A stretch of 8,436 bases of DNA from an uncultured Clostridium sp. (lineage in GTDB: Bacteria; Bacillota; Clostridia; TANB77; CAG-508). The notes under the pieces were generated by a model that made no database searches, had not been told where the DNA came from, and saw nothing but the letters and a program-made list of their open reading frames with translations. Each line of letters opens with the position of its first letter. Position 1 is the first letter of the stretch. A program made the translations under genes and the position numbers. Positions 1 to 5,756 of this stretch are shown piece after piece. Location of the stretch: NCBI GenBank assembly GCA_902462295.1, contig CABQAZ010000039.1, positions 1 through 8,436 on the forward strand. The letters are read 5' to 3'.

Positions 1-18
1 TAGATAAGAAAAATAAAA

Positions 19-40
19 GGCACTAACTTAAATTAGTGCC
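19..40 (-). terminator. Rho-independent terminator of the leftward membrane gene
   Basis: Perfect 8-bp stem (GGCACTAA at 19-26, TTAGTGCC at 33-40) with a 6-nt loop. Read on the minus strand it is followed by a T-rich run (positions 18 down to 7). It lies just downstream of the stop codon of the gene at 60-302, whose transcription it should end. Confidence 0.8.
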
Positions 41-43
41 AGT

Positions 44-63
44 GTGAAAATTTTAATTTTCAC
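44..63. repeat. 20-bp near-perfect palindrome over the stop codon
   Basis: Arms GTGAAAATT (44-52) and AATTTTCAC (55-63) with 2 nt between them. It overlaps the stop codon of the gene at 60-302 and precedes the terminator hairpin on the minus strand. It may stabilise the mRNA 3' end; no other role is visible. Confidence 0.5.
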
Positions 64-302
64 CTTTCTTGTTGCTGATTTTTTATTCTAATTGGTTTAT
101 ATTCATATATATATGCTTCAATAAGCGATAATCCTAAAAATATAAGGACTTCCCATGTTATTTCACTATACAAGGCAGAAAATGTCCTTATAACAACTAT
201 ATTTACTATTCCAAGTTTAATGGTTATTAAATACGCTACTAAAATATTTATTATTGCGAATATTATTACACTAATTCTCTCTTTCATTTTATTTTTAGAC
301 AT
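60..302 (-). CDS. Small two-helix membrane protein, unknown function
   Basis: An 80-residue protein that I do not assign to a family. It has a short charged N-terminus (residues 1-9, several Lys/Arg), a hydrophobic segment at about 10-31, a second at about 49-67, and a basic tail ending in Gln/Glu/Arg. This fits a protein with two membrane spans and no visible catalytic motif. The ATG start is supported by a purine-rich AGAGGAAAGGA tract just upstream. A promoter with 17-bp spacing lies at 385-413 within a large palindrome, so the gene may be under repressor control, plausibly by the divergent regulator at 528-866. A terminator follows at 19-40. The gene looks complete and stands alone on its strand. 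Confidence 0.7.
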   Translation of the reverse strand: MSKNKMKERISVIIFAIINILVAYLITIKLGIVNIVVIRTFSALYSEITWEVLIFLGLSLIEAYIYEYKPIRIKNQQQER

Positions 303-377
303 ATTCCTTTCCTCTTTTCTTTATGTAGCTGTTGCCTAGATTTTTTGTTTTGGATTATTAGTGCTTACATATAAGTC

Positions 378-406
378 GTACTATATTTTATGCTAAAATA
401 TAGTAC
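378..406. promoter_or_regulatory. Perfect 13-bp-arm palindrome, likely operator
   Basis: Arms GTACTATATTTTA (378-390) and TAAAATATAGTAC (394-406) match perfectly around a 3-nt TGC spacer. It lies in the divergent intergenic region between the membrane gene (60-302) and the Xre regulator (528-866). It overlaps the -10 and spacer of the leftward promoter, and its right arm makes an extended -10 (TGCTAAAAT, 391-399) for rightward transcription. The symmetry suits a dimeric helix-turn-helix repressor. That the neighbouring regulator binds here is inference. Confidence 0.65.
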
Positions 407-413
407 TTTACAA
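385..413 (-). promoter_or_regulatory. Leftward promoter for the 60-302 gene
   Basis: On the minus strand, -35 TTGTAA (413-408), a 17-bp spacer and -10 TAAAAT (390-385). The -10 and most of the spacer lie inside the palindrome 378-406, so a bound repressor would block it. Confidence 0.5.
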
Positions 414-527
414 GTTTTTGCCGAGATTTTATATATAAAAATATCATAAAAACATGTCTGGTCAATGCGTTGTGTATATTCTCCAGTATTTTCAATATAA
501 TATTAGATATTAAAAAAGGAGACAGTT

Positions 528-866
528 ATGGAAAATCTTACAAACGATCAAATAAATAAAGCCTTTGGTATGACTTTTCAAAAATATAGATTGAAAAATA
601 ATTTAACTCAAGAAAAACTTGCTGAAGAACTTTCAAAATCAACAAAGACTATTTCACAATTAGAAACTGCTAAAGATGGAACTAGCAAGAAAACGGATAT
701 AGATTTAATGAACTTTTTAGGTATTACGCCTAATGTTTTATATAAGGATTTTATTTCAAATCCAGAATTAAAACAAAAAATAGAAATTTCTGAAAAGATA
801 GGTGAATTACCTAACGAGAAAATACAAGCATTGTATAAAATAATAGATGTTTTAAAAGATTTATAA
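528..866 (+). CDS. Xre-family helix-turn-helix transcriptional regulator
   Basis: A 112-residue protein with a Cro/CI-type HTH in the first half (about residues 12-70). The pattern is an FGMTFQKYRLKNNLTQ segment, then EKLAEELSKSTKTISQLE, where the first and recognition helices of this fold are expected. A Leu/Ile-rich C-terminal stretch (about 80-112) may form helices for dimerisation. The start is set by GGAG seven bases before the ATG. The leader is long (about 120 nt) if transcription starts at the extended -10 in the palindrome at 378-406. A terminator follows at 873-904. It probably represses itself and the divergent membrane gene; targets are inferred from position only. It resembles the broken regulator at 919-1249 in size and layout. 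Confidence 0.85.
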   Translation: MENLTNDQINKAFGMTFQKYRLKNNLTQEKLAEELSKSTKTISQLETAKDGTSKKTDIDLMNFLGITPNVLYKDFISNPELKQKIEISEKIGELPNEKIQALYKIIDVLKDL

Positions 867-872
867 AAAAAG

Positions 873-904
873 AACAGGTTATCACAAATTGATAAGCCTG
901 TTTT
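873..904. terminator. Bidirectional terminator between convergent regulators
   Basis: Stem AACAGG-TTATCA (873-884) pairs with TGATAA-CCTGTT (890-902, one bulged G), with a 5-nt loop. T-rich runs follow on both strands (901-904 and onward on plus, 870 down to 864 on minus). It can end both the 528-866 and the 919-1249 transcripts. Confidence 0.85.
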
Positions 905-918
905 AATTATTTTCTATA

Positions 919-1249
919 TTAATTGTTTAAGTAATATTGGATAAGGTTTTCTATTGCTTTTTGATCTCTCAAAGATAACTTTTTAAAGTCATTATTATAT
1001 TTTAAATTAGAACTCTTTATTGAATTATTAAACAAAGGATATAAGATTGCATCTGAGGTTATATTATATAAATCACAAAACTTAATTAATGTTTCTATTG
1101 TTCCGAGATGATATACCTCTTTCAATTTGACTAACATATTTTGATGCTAAACCAGTATATTCTGAAACTTGCTCTTGTGTGTATCCACATTTGAGTCTAT
1201 GTTTTTGCAAAGCTTTGCCTATTATTTTATTAATTTCACGTTTATTCAT
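919..1249 (-). pseudogene. Xre-family HTH regulator, frameshifted
   Basis: Two overlapping minus-strand frames together encode one HTH regulator. The first frame (from 1249) has MNKREINK, then the HTH ending in KYVSQIERGISS. The second frame, from about 1104, continues GTIETLIKFCDLYN and runs to the stop at 919. Removing one C (complement of G1105) joins them into a 109-residue protein with the usual Xre layout: HTH at about residues 10-65 and a C-terminal helical tail. The 331-bp span equals 110 codons plus one extra base. The start at 1249 is preferred over an upstream ATG (1270) because TTGGAG lies eight bases before it. The protein would stop soon after the HTH, so the gene is probably inactive unless the extra base is a sequencing error. 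Confidence 0.8.
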
Positions 1250-1314
1250 TCTTTCATCTCCAACTATCATTTATTATTATTTACAAAATTTTTTGGTTTT
1301 AGTAAACATTTTTC

Positions 1315-1333
1315 TATGCGAATATATCGCATA
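1315..1333. promoter_or_regulatory. Palindrome, possible operator for the broken regulator
   Basis: Arms TATGCGA (1315-1321) and TCGCATA (1327-1333) around a 5-bp AT spacer, about 65 bp upstream of the start at 1249 and between divergent genes. A weak -10-like TATATT on the minus strand lies inside it. The shape suits a dimeric HTH protein; binding is inference. Confidence 0.4.
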
Positions 1334-1416
1334 TATTCTTCATATAAAAACAAATAAGTCTCAACAAATGAACAAAAACTCTTTGACAAAAAAATCCCAT
1401 TTTTTCAATTTTTTTA

Positions 1417-1445
1417 TTGATTTATTTACAAAAAAAGTATATGAT
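1417..1445 (+). promoter_or_regulatory. Rightward promoter for the membrane operon at 1487
   Basis: TTGATT (1417-1422), 17-bp spacer, TATGAT (1440-1445). The predicted start near 1452 would give a leader of about 35 nt before the GTG at 1487. Confidence 0.45.
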
Positions 1446-1486
1446 ATAAGTGCTTGGATTTATTTCACAAAAGAGGGGTGTTAAAA

Positions 1487-2050
1487 GTGGAAAACAAGGA
1501 ATTTGTAACAACAAAAAAATAACACAAGAATTAATAGGTGGGTGGGTTATTATGGGGAATAGTGTTTGGATTAGTTTATTCTCTTTTATATGCATTTATT
1601 ACTCATTCTATGGAATCTCTTGTACTTAAAGCTATTATAGCTATTGTTATGCAAGGAATTACAACTTTCATTATATGGAAATTCAGCACAAAATCAACTT
1701 TTAAGAAAAGAACAATATCTTATAATGATGTTCCAACCGTAATGAGAAATTTAATAATTTTTACTGTTATTGTGTGTGTTATTAACGGTATTTACAATTA
1801 TTCTCAAGTGAATAGCACAATCGATGAGGCTGTTAATTCAAATTATAAATTAAAATATACAGAAAGCATGATGTCATATTTATATGATGATGACCAAATG
1901 GCCGAATACAATAAGCAGAAAAAAGACGCAATTGCAAAGGTTAAAAATCAAGCTCGCACATATCTAGTAATCTTAGAAATAGGACTAACAGCTATATATT
2001 TAGCTGTCTTACCATTAGAAAAAAGAGAAATTCTAAAATATGTAGAATAG
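1487..2050 (+). pseudogene. Four-helix membrane protein gene with two compensating indels
   Basis: A GTG start at 1487 sits eight bases after GAGGGG and opens MENKEFVTTKK, then meets TAA at 1520 directly after an A7 run (1513-1519). Restoring one A continues ITQELIGGW. Dropping one G from the GGG at 1544-1546 then enters the long frame (LLWGIVFGLVYSLLYAF...) ending at 2050. The repaired product is about 187 residues, with four hydrophobic segments and a charged loop of about 50 residues between the third and fourth. Most of the coding sequence is intact and could only be read alone from a GTG at 1538 that lacks a ribosome binding site. Both indels are in or next to homopolymers, so sequencing error is possible. 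The A7 run could also allow -1 slippage, but a second shift would still be needed. Family not recognised. It is followed 10 bp later by the gene at 2061. Confidence 0.6.
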
Positions 2051-2060
2051 GAGGATAAGT

Positions 2061-2261
2061 ATGAATGCAGTATCAATAATTATTTGGTTAGTTATATCTG
2101 TAGTTTGTGCTATTATACATAAAAACAAAGGATATTCACCAATTACAGGCTTTCTTTGGGGATTTTTCTTTTCGGTAATAGGATTAATAGTAGTATTATT
2201 AGAAAAAGAAAATCCTTTAAAAATAGTTTTTCCTTTTTCATCCATTAAGGAAGCAACATGA
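2061..2261 (+). pseudogene. Small two-helix membrane protein, 3' end replaced by an IS110 fragment
   Basis: The start follows GGAGGATAAGT by a good distance and lies 10 bp after the previous stop, so the two genes form an operon. The first 50 or so residues form two hydrophobic segments (about 3-18 and 29-47). They are separated by a basic loop with KNKGYSP and followed by a Gly/Phe-rich second helix ending in VVLLEKE. This is a common pattern for small two-span proteins of unknown role. From about base 2200 the frame runs through DNA that encodes an IS110-family recombinase N-terminus on the other strand, so residues from about 48 to 66 are not native. The native protein may have ended only shortly after the junction, and the product might still insert in the membrane. 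Confidence 0.55.
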
Positions 2262-2296
2262 GTATTTTTAGCAATATCAATACCTAAATAAAACAT
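2195..2296 (-). pseudogene. IS110-family recombinase, N-terminal fragment
   Basis: From the ATG at 2296 the minus strand encodes MFYLGIDIAKNTHVASLMDE, continuing for about 14 more residues to FSFSNN. The opening GIDIAK carries the first catalytic Asp of the RuvC-like DEDD domain of IS110 recombinases. Compare MIFIGIDIAKSTHFASAV in the intact copy at 5757. Homology then stops and the frame continues into unrelated membrane-gene DNA. A GAGGTG tract shortly upstream could be its ribosome binding site. The fragment lacks the other three acidic residues and the C-terminal Ser domain, so it cannot be active. Confidence 0.75.
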
Positions 2297-2299
2297 AAT

Positions 2300-2523
2300 A
2301 AAACACCTCAAATATAAAATTTTAGATAGTGTAAAACCTCTACTCTTATAAGCGATACAACCTTGTTATATATACGGAGAAAGTCTAAAAAAGGAAGTCA
2401 ACATCCAACTCATTCATATACAGCAGATAAGAAAGAAGCGCTAGTCTTTCAATTACGAAGATAAACTTCAAGGAATGAAGAGTGACACTCTATCTAAGTC
2501 ACCATAATTATAATAATGGTGAC
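2300..2523 (-). ncRNA. Orphan IS110 5' non-coding region, candidate bridge RNA
   Basis: IS110-group elements are known to encode a bridge RNA in the non-coding DNA upstream of the recombinase. This remnant keeps about 225 bp of that region. Visible pairings include arms GTCACCAT (2498-2505) and ATGGTGAC (2516-2523), and AGAGTG/CACTCT (2479-2491). On the minus strand there are also GAAG/CTTC and GAAAGA/TCTTTC stems. No convincing promoter was found on the minus strand. Expression and extent are inference. Confidence 0.35.
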
Positions 2524-2561
2524 AATAGGTTTATAGGTAAATCCTTTATTAAAAACCTAAA

Positions 2562-2578
2562 TATATTATACAAGGAAT
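2562..2578 (+). promoter_or_regulatory. Shared 17-bp leader block (copy 1)
   Basis: TATATTATACAAGGAAT, containing a -10-like TATATT/TATTAT and the AAGGA ribosome binding site, then five A and the ATG at 2584. The identical block occurs on the minus strand at 5391-5407, at the same distance from another ATG. No good -35 is visible in either copy. Confidence 0.55.
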
Positions 2579-2583
2579 AAAAA

Positions 2584-3087
2584 ATGTATCAACACCAATT
2601 AACAAATGATATGATTATTCAAAGTCTTAGTAAAAGCTCTCCATTTATGAGACTAGAGCTTATATTATTTGGGGCAATGTTAATAATCTTTGGAATTGTA
2701 TATTTTGTTAAATTCAAAAAAGAGCAAAATTCAGGAAGAAAGAAAGATATAATAATTACTGCAGTAATAATTGCTTTATTAGTTGGAATTCCTGTAGTTA
2801 AAGATTCTTTAAAGTACAGTGCGATTCAATATTCAATAGAAAATAATTGTTTTGAAGTTGTAACTGATACGGTTGCCAGAACAAATTTTAGTACAGATGA
2901 TGATGGAGATAGAACATACTATGTTTATTTAACTAACAATGGAAAAGTTACAGTTAGCCAAAATACATATTATGATTGCTCTACGGGAAAATCAGTATAT
3001 GTTGTAATTGCCAAAGGCAGATTTGGAGGAAAATATCCTACAGGACAACTTTATTTAACAAGTCAATATCAATATGTTAATAAATAA
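2584..3087 (+). CDS. Two-helix membrane protein with extracytoplasmic-like domain, unknown function
   Basis: A 167-residue protein that I cannot assign to a family. Hydrophobic segments lie at about residues 22-43 and 55-73, linked by a very basic loop (KFKKEQNSGRKK) that should stay in the cytoplasm. The C-terminal part (about 80-167) is polar, rich in Tyr, Thr and Val, and looks like beta strands. It has an acidic turn DDDGD at 106-110 and two Cys (89 and 132). The start is set by AAGGA seven bases before the ATG. It stands alone on its strand, right after the IS110 remnant, with a strong terminator at 3090-3112. The leader matches that of the gene at 5385. Confidence 0.75.
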   Translation: MYQHQLTNDMIIQSLSKSSPFMRLELILFGAMLIIFGIVYFVKFKKEQNSGRKKDIIITAVIIALLVGIPVVKDSLKYSAIQYSIENNCFEVVTDTVARTNFSTDDDGDRTYYVYLTNNGKVTVSQNTYYDCSTGKSVYVVIAKGRFGGKYPTGQLYLTSQYQYVNK

Positions 3088-3088
3088 A

Positions 3089-3115
3089 AAAAGGAGGGGA
3101 AACCTTCCTTTTCTA
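3089..3115. terminator. Bidirectional terminator with GAAA loop
   Basis: Stem AAAGGAGGG (3090-3098) and CCTTCCTTT (3103-3111, one G-T pair) closes a GAAA tetraloop. Plus-strand T-run 3109-3112 and minus-strand T-run complementary to 3086-3092. It serves both the 2584-3087 gene and the convergent LemA-family gene at 3124. Confidence 0.85.
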
Positions 3116-3123
3116 TTTGTATA

Positions 3124-3663
3124 TTAAAGATCTACTAATATATTTTGTCTTGCATTTTCTTCAATTTGAAATAAATATTCTTCATTAAATCCGAAAAGTG
3201 TTGCAATAATGTTGTAAGGAATTACACTAATTTTTGTATTATACTTTGTTACATCATTATTATATAATCTTCTTGCTGCTTGTAATTGACTTTCTGTTTT
3301 CGATAAATTTTTCTGTAGGTTCAAAAACTGTTCACTAGCTTTTAACTCTGAATAATTTTCTACAATGGCAAGAATTTTATTCATTTGATTATTTAATTCT
3401 TCACTTACTTTTATATCTTTTGTTTCATTATATTGTGTTCTTAATTTTGCTATATTTTCAAATGTTTCTTTCTCATAATTCATATAACCCTTTACCGTAT
3501 TTACTAAGTTTGGTATTAAATCAAATCTTTGTTGTGAATATATATCAATACTGCTTTTTGATTGTTTTACTTTTAATTTAAGTTTTGTTAAAGTATTATA
3601 TTGAACAAATATCAATATAATTAAAATAAATAATATTATTATCCCAACTATTGCTATTGTCAT
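3124..3663 (-). CDS. LemA family protein
   Basis: A 179-residue protein with one N-terminal membrane span (about residues 3-21) followed by a long helical domain. The LemA hallmark is clear at about 23-62: YNTLTKLKLKVKQSKSSIDI, then QQRFDLIPNLVNTVKGYMNYE. The first half of the YN-L motif is present but the usual AW before the SxIDV segment is replaced by KSS. The length is near the family norm (about 180-200). LemA proteins are membrane-anchored helical bundles of unclear biochemical role. The start follows AGGAGGAGATAAAA. It is the second gene of a leftward operon, 12 bp after the DUF3137 gene at 3676-4665, a pairing seen often in Firmicutes. A terminator follows at 3089-3115. Family assignment is sure; function is not. 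Confidence 0.92.
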   Translation of the reverse strand: MTIAIVGIIILFILIILIFVQYNTLTKLKLKVKQSKSSIDIYSQQRFDLIPNLVNTVKGYMNYEKETFENIAKLRTQYNETKDIKVSEELNNQMNKILAIVENYSELKASEQFLNLQKNLSKTESQLQAARRLYNNDVTKYNTKISVIPYNIIATLFGFNEEYLFQIEENARQNILVDL

Positions 3664-3675
3664 TTTTATCTCCTC

Positions 3676-4665
3676 CTAATCATTATATTCTGTATCTCTT
3701 ATTAATTTTATTAGTTTATCAGTTAATGTAAAAGAAAAATCTAACATCATATAATATTTATATAATGTATTTTTATCTAACGAAAATTTTAATACATTCG
3801 CAGTTTCAAACATTTCCCCTGAAAAGAACCTTATGTATATTCTGTTATTCTTTATTGTAAGTTCATATTCCATGTTCATTTCTTTTTGAAAATCTATCAA
3901 TAATTGCATTATATCAGCTGTTAATAATTGCATTGCTATTATTTTGTCTGAACAATATACATCAAATATTTTTTCGAATTCTTGTGAATCTAATTCTACT
4001 CGTAAATTGTCAAAAGGCAACTTTGACCTAAATGCTCTTGCTAAAATATTTTTATCTTTTCTATCTTTCCTTAGATATAAACTAGCATTAAATGGTTTAG
4101 GCGTTTCAATTTTAGACATCATTCCACAAAATAAAGTATGATAATGAGTATGTCCATCACTATCGGTTGTTTTATATTCTGTTAAAACTTCTGACATAGA
4201 AAAATTGCAATTATTCTTTAAAACTCCTTGCATTAGGTCTTCAGATTTATATGTATCATATTTTTCAAATTCTGCTTCGGTATAAGAAGATGAGCTAATA
4301 CCACTATATGGCGAGTATTTAATATTTTCGCCAAAAGAATCTAAAAGTGCCCTTATAATTTTTGTCTTAAATTCATCTTTATATTCTGATACTTTAGATT
4401 TCTTTCCTTTTCTCCTTAGTTTGAAATATAGCAAACAAATAATTCCTATATATAAATACATGAAAATATGTGCAATTTCATCATTTGGATAAAACATATT
4501 ATAAAATACAAAATATAAAATAACACCAATAGAAAATACTATAGTTCCTATTATCCAATTCCTTATTGTTTCACTTTTTGCATCTGACCTTGTCATTTCT
4601 AAATCGTAAGCATTATTCTCTATTATTTTTTCATAGATATCTTCAAATTTTTCACTACTATTCAT
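3676..4665 (-). CDS. DUF3137-type membrane protein paired with LemA
   Basis: A 329-residue protein with two membrane spans near the N-terminus (about 37-59 and 64-82), a basic loop (RRKGKKSK) after the second, and a large soluble domain. The DUF3137 signature is visible in two places. FCGMMSKIETPKPFNASLYL is at 179-198, and VELDSQEFEKIFDVYCSDK at 223-241 is followed by a helix with LLTADIMQLLIDF. A longer frame starting at 4716 is rejected because that ATG lies inside the promoter -10 (4720-4715). The chosen ATG at 4665 has TTGGAG at good spacing. It is the first gene of the operon with LemA (3124-3663). Proteins of this family commonly sit beside LemA and are thought to act at the membrane; the activity is unknown. 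Confidence 0.85.
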   Translation of the reverse strand: MNSSEKFEDIYEKIIENNAYDLEMTRSDAKSETIRNWIIGTIVFSIGVILYFVFYNMFYPNDEIAHIFMYLYIGIICLLYFKLRRKGKKSKVSEYKDEFKTKIIRALLDSFGENIKYSPYSGISSSSYTEAEFEKYDTYKSEDLMQGVLKNNCNFSMSEVLTEYKTTDSDGHTHYHTLFCGMMSKIETPKPFNASLYLRKDRKDKNILARAFRSKLPFDNLRVELDSQEFEKIFDVYCSDKIIAMQLLTADIMQLLIDFQKEMNMEYELTIKNNRIYIRFFSGEMFETANVLKFSLDKNTLYKYYMMLDFSFTLTDKLIKLIRDTEYND

Positions 4666-4714
4666 TTTTACTCCAATTTTATTTATTATTTTCAATTTAA
4701 TATGCGATAAATTC

Positions 4715-4723
4715 ATTATAGCA
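4715..4723 (-). promoter_or_regulatory. Extended -10 promoter of the DUF3137-LemA operon
   Basis: Minus-strand TGCTATAAT (4723-4715) is a perfect extended -10; the -35 is weak. The predicted start near 4708 lies downstream of the alternative ATG at 4716, which supports translation from 4665 with a leader of about 43 nt. Confidence 0.6.
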
Positions 4724-4779
4724 TATATTAAAGAAAAATTACAGTAATTTAAAAAATTTTTAATGAAAGTGTGATAACA

Positions 4780-4830
4780 ATGAATCCAGAAGAAGTATTT
4801 TCAAAAAAAGAATTATTTGAAAATAATTAA
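4780..4830 (+). other. 16-codon ORF, possible gene-start remnant
   Basis: ATG at 4780 opens MNPEEVFSKKELFENN and then a stop. The ribosome binding site is weak. Its charged composition looks protein-like, and it may be the 5' end of a lost gene, but it could be chance. Confidence 0.2.
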
Positions 4831-4861
4831 TAAAATTTGAAATATCCACCGTTTATTCAGA

Positions 4862-4892
4862 GATACTGGTATAAGATTTATATACCAATATC
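4862..4892. repeat. Hairpin at the 3' end of the broken gene
   Basis: GATA-c-TGGTATA (4862-4873) pairs with TATACCA-a-TATC (4881-4892) around a 7-nt loop. It overlaps the stop codon of the gene at 4878-5385. There is no T-run on the minus strand, so it is not a classic terminator; it may protect the mRNA end. Confidence 0.4.
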
Positions 4893-5385
4893 TTTACGAT
4901 TTATTACTTTTAATTCTGGATAAACACAATAAGCAAAAGGTGTGTTACATTCTACCATTTCAAAGCAAGAATAATCTTGAAATAGCAAAATAAATTTATC
5001 TGCTTCAGGAATAATAGGGGAATTTATTTTTAATAATTTAAGTGCTCCTTGCTCGCTGTTTTTGTCAGTTACAATAACATTGTATAAAGTATTATCTTTT
5101 GTAAGAAAAGTAATATAAACTGGATCATATCTTTTATGAAATTGCTTGAAATTGCTTGAATCTGCCTTTATATCTACATAGTACATTTAAGGCATTTATT
5201 GTTTTCATATTTAACTCTGAATTATTATGTATAAAAATATCACCTTTTTTGCTTACAAAATTACCTGTTAATATATCTTTAAAATTATCATTGGGCTTGT
5301 TGTATAATATTTGTAATTGCTTTAATGTAGCACACCCAAAATCTTGTAAAAAATTGATTATTTTAATTCTTTCATCTTCTAACAT
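4878..5385 (-). pseudogene. Two-domain protein (DUF5697-like?), broken by 10-bp tandem duplication
   Basis: The first frame (from 5385) starts MLEDERIKIINFLQDFGCAT and ends after RYKGRFKQFQAIS. The second frame resumes with HKRYDPVYITFL and runs to 4878. The break is an exact duplication of ATTGCTTGAA (5141-5150 and 5151-5160). Deleting one copy joins GRFKQF directly to HKRYDP and gives a single 165-residue protein (508 bp minus 10 equals 166 codons). The N-terminal 50 residues look like a winged-helix fold (LQDFGCATLKQLQILYN). The C-terminal part has alternating strands and an acidic patch. It resembles DUF5697-type proteins carried on clostridial mobile elements, recalled from memory only. 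AAGGA sits seven bases before the ATG. The leader block at 5391-5407 is shared with the gene at 2584. Confidence 0.7.
5141..5160. repeat. Perfect 10-bp tandem duplication
   Basis: ATTGCTTGAA occurs twice without a gap (5141-5150, 5151-5160). It shifts the reading frame of the gene at 4878-5385; loss of one copy restores it. Confidence 0.95.
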
Positions 5386-5390
5386 AAAAA

Positions 5391-5407
5391 ATTCCTTGTA
5401 TAATATA
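5391..5407 (-). promoter_or_regulatory. Shared 17-bp leader block (copy 2)
   Basis: Minus-strand TATATTATACAAGGAAT, identical to 2562-2578, followed by five T (five A in the other copy) and ATGT. It holds the ribosome binding site AAGGA and a -10-like sequence for the gene starting at 5385. Confidence 0.55.
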
Positions 5408-5531
5408 ATAAAGTTTAAAATTTAATATATTATATTTACCTTTCTCCATTAATTTTTTTATTTTTATTTCTAAAAATTTTGGTTTAATGGTATCGTTATT
5501 TTATATTTTAATTTTAAACAATTAACATAAT

Positions 5532-5560
5532 TTCACTTCAAATCACATTTATTGTATAAT
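5532..5560 (+). promoter_or_regulatory. Promoter of the IS110 leader RNA
   Basis: TTCACT (5532-5537), exactly 17 bp, TATAAT (5555-5560). The predicted transcript start near 5567 coincides with the first base-paired stem of the leader RNA (from 5568), which supports a dedicated RNA transcript. Confidence 0.65.
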
Positions 5561-5566
5561 TAATGT

Positions 5567-5729
5567 ATTAACACTGTGGACTTTTATAAATTCCTTATAG
5601 TTAGACTATTTCAAGGAGAGTATTGCCACAGTTTTATGCTTTATTGGTTATTAGTTAGATAGGGCTTTGACTCTTTATATCCAGCAAGGATACAAGGCTA
5701 AAACTAAGTGGAATCGTCACAAGTGTTAA
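5567..5729 (+). ncRNA. Candidate IS110 bridge RNA
   Basis: The 5' non-coding region folds into two stem-loops enclosed by TTAACACT (5568-5575) and AGTGTTAA (5722-5729). Stem-loop 1: ACTGTGG (5573-5579) with CCACAGT (5626-5632). An internal loop has a 12-nt left strand (5580-5591) and an 8-nt right strand (5618-5625). The apical stem is TCCTT-ATAGT with ACTAT-(3 nt)-AAGGA. Stem-loop 2: TTAGTT (5651-5656) with AACTAA (5702-5707), then GGCTTTG (5663-5669) with CAAGGCT (5693-5699), then TATCC/GGATA with a 5-nt loop, with one-sided loops at 5657-5662 and 5670-5677. IS110 bridge RNAs are known to use two such internal loops to pair with target and donor DNA. Which loop does which is not settled here. 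The first three pairs of stem-loop 1 compete with the closing stem, so they are alternatives or local rearrangements. Confidence 0.7.
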
Positions 5730-5756
5730 AATATAAATTTAAGGAGATGATTTTTT

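Larger units (their letters stand above)
2195..2550 (-). mobile_element. IS110-family element remnant (left end plus recombinase N-terminus)
   Basis: A minus-strand fragment of an IS110-type element. It holds about 34 N-terminal recombinase codons (2296 down to about 2195) preceded by about 230 bp of non-coding DNA rich in short hairpins (to about 2523). The inner end falls inside the 2061 membrane gene. The outer end lies before the promoter-like block at 2562. Both boundaries are estimates. The rest of the recombinase and the right end are missing, so it cannot move by itself. Its protein sequence differs from that of the intact IS110 element at 5757, so it is a separate family member. Confidence 0.7.

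Noticed and set aside
427..440. TTTTATATATAAAA palindrome in the regulator leader
   Set aside because: AT-only and low complexity, so expected by chance in this DNA; no T-run or other context supports a function.
1169..1484. Two overlapping plus-strand frames in this stretch
   Set aside because: They run antisense to the Xre pseudogene and into AT-rich intergenic DNA, lack ribosome binding sites and have Phe/Leu/Ser-rich low-complexity translations.
2033..2311. Full minus-strand frame of 92 codons as one gene
   Set aside because: Only the part from 2296 to about 2195 is IS110 recombinase; the rest is antisense to the native membrane genes.
3944..4141. Plus-strand frame inside the DUF3137 gene
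   Set aside because: Antisense to a well-supported gene, with no ribosome binding site and no recognisable domain.
4666..4716. Longer start (ATG 4716) for the DUF3137 gene
   Set aside because: That ATG lies in the promoter -10, upstream of the predicted transcript start, and has no ribosome binding site; ATG 4665 has one.
5156..5425. Plus-strand frame antisense to the broken 4878-5385 gene
   Set aside because: The reconstructed minus-strand protein explains this DNA, and the plus frame lacks start signals.
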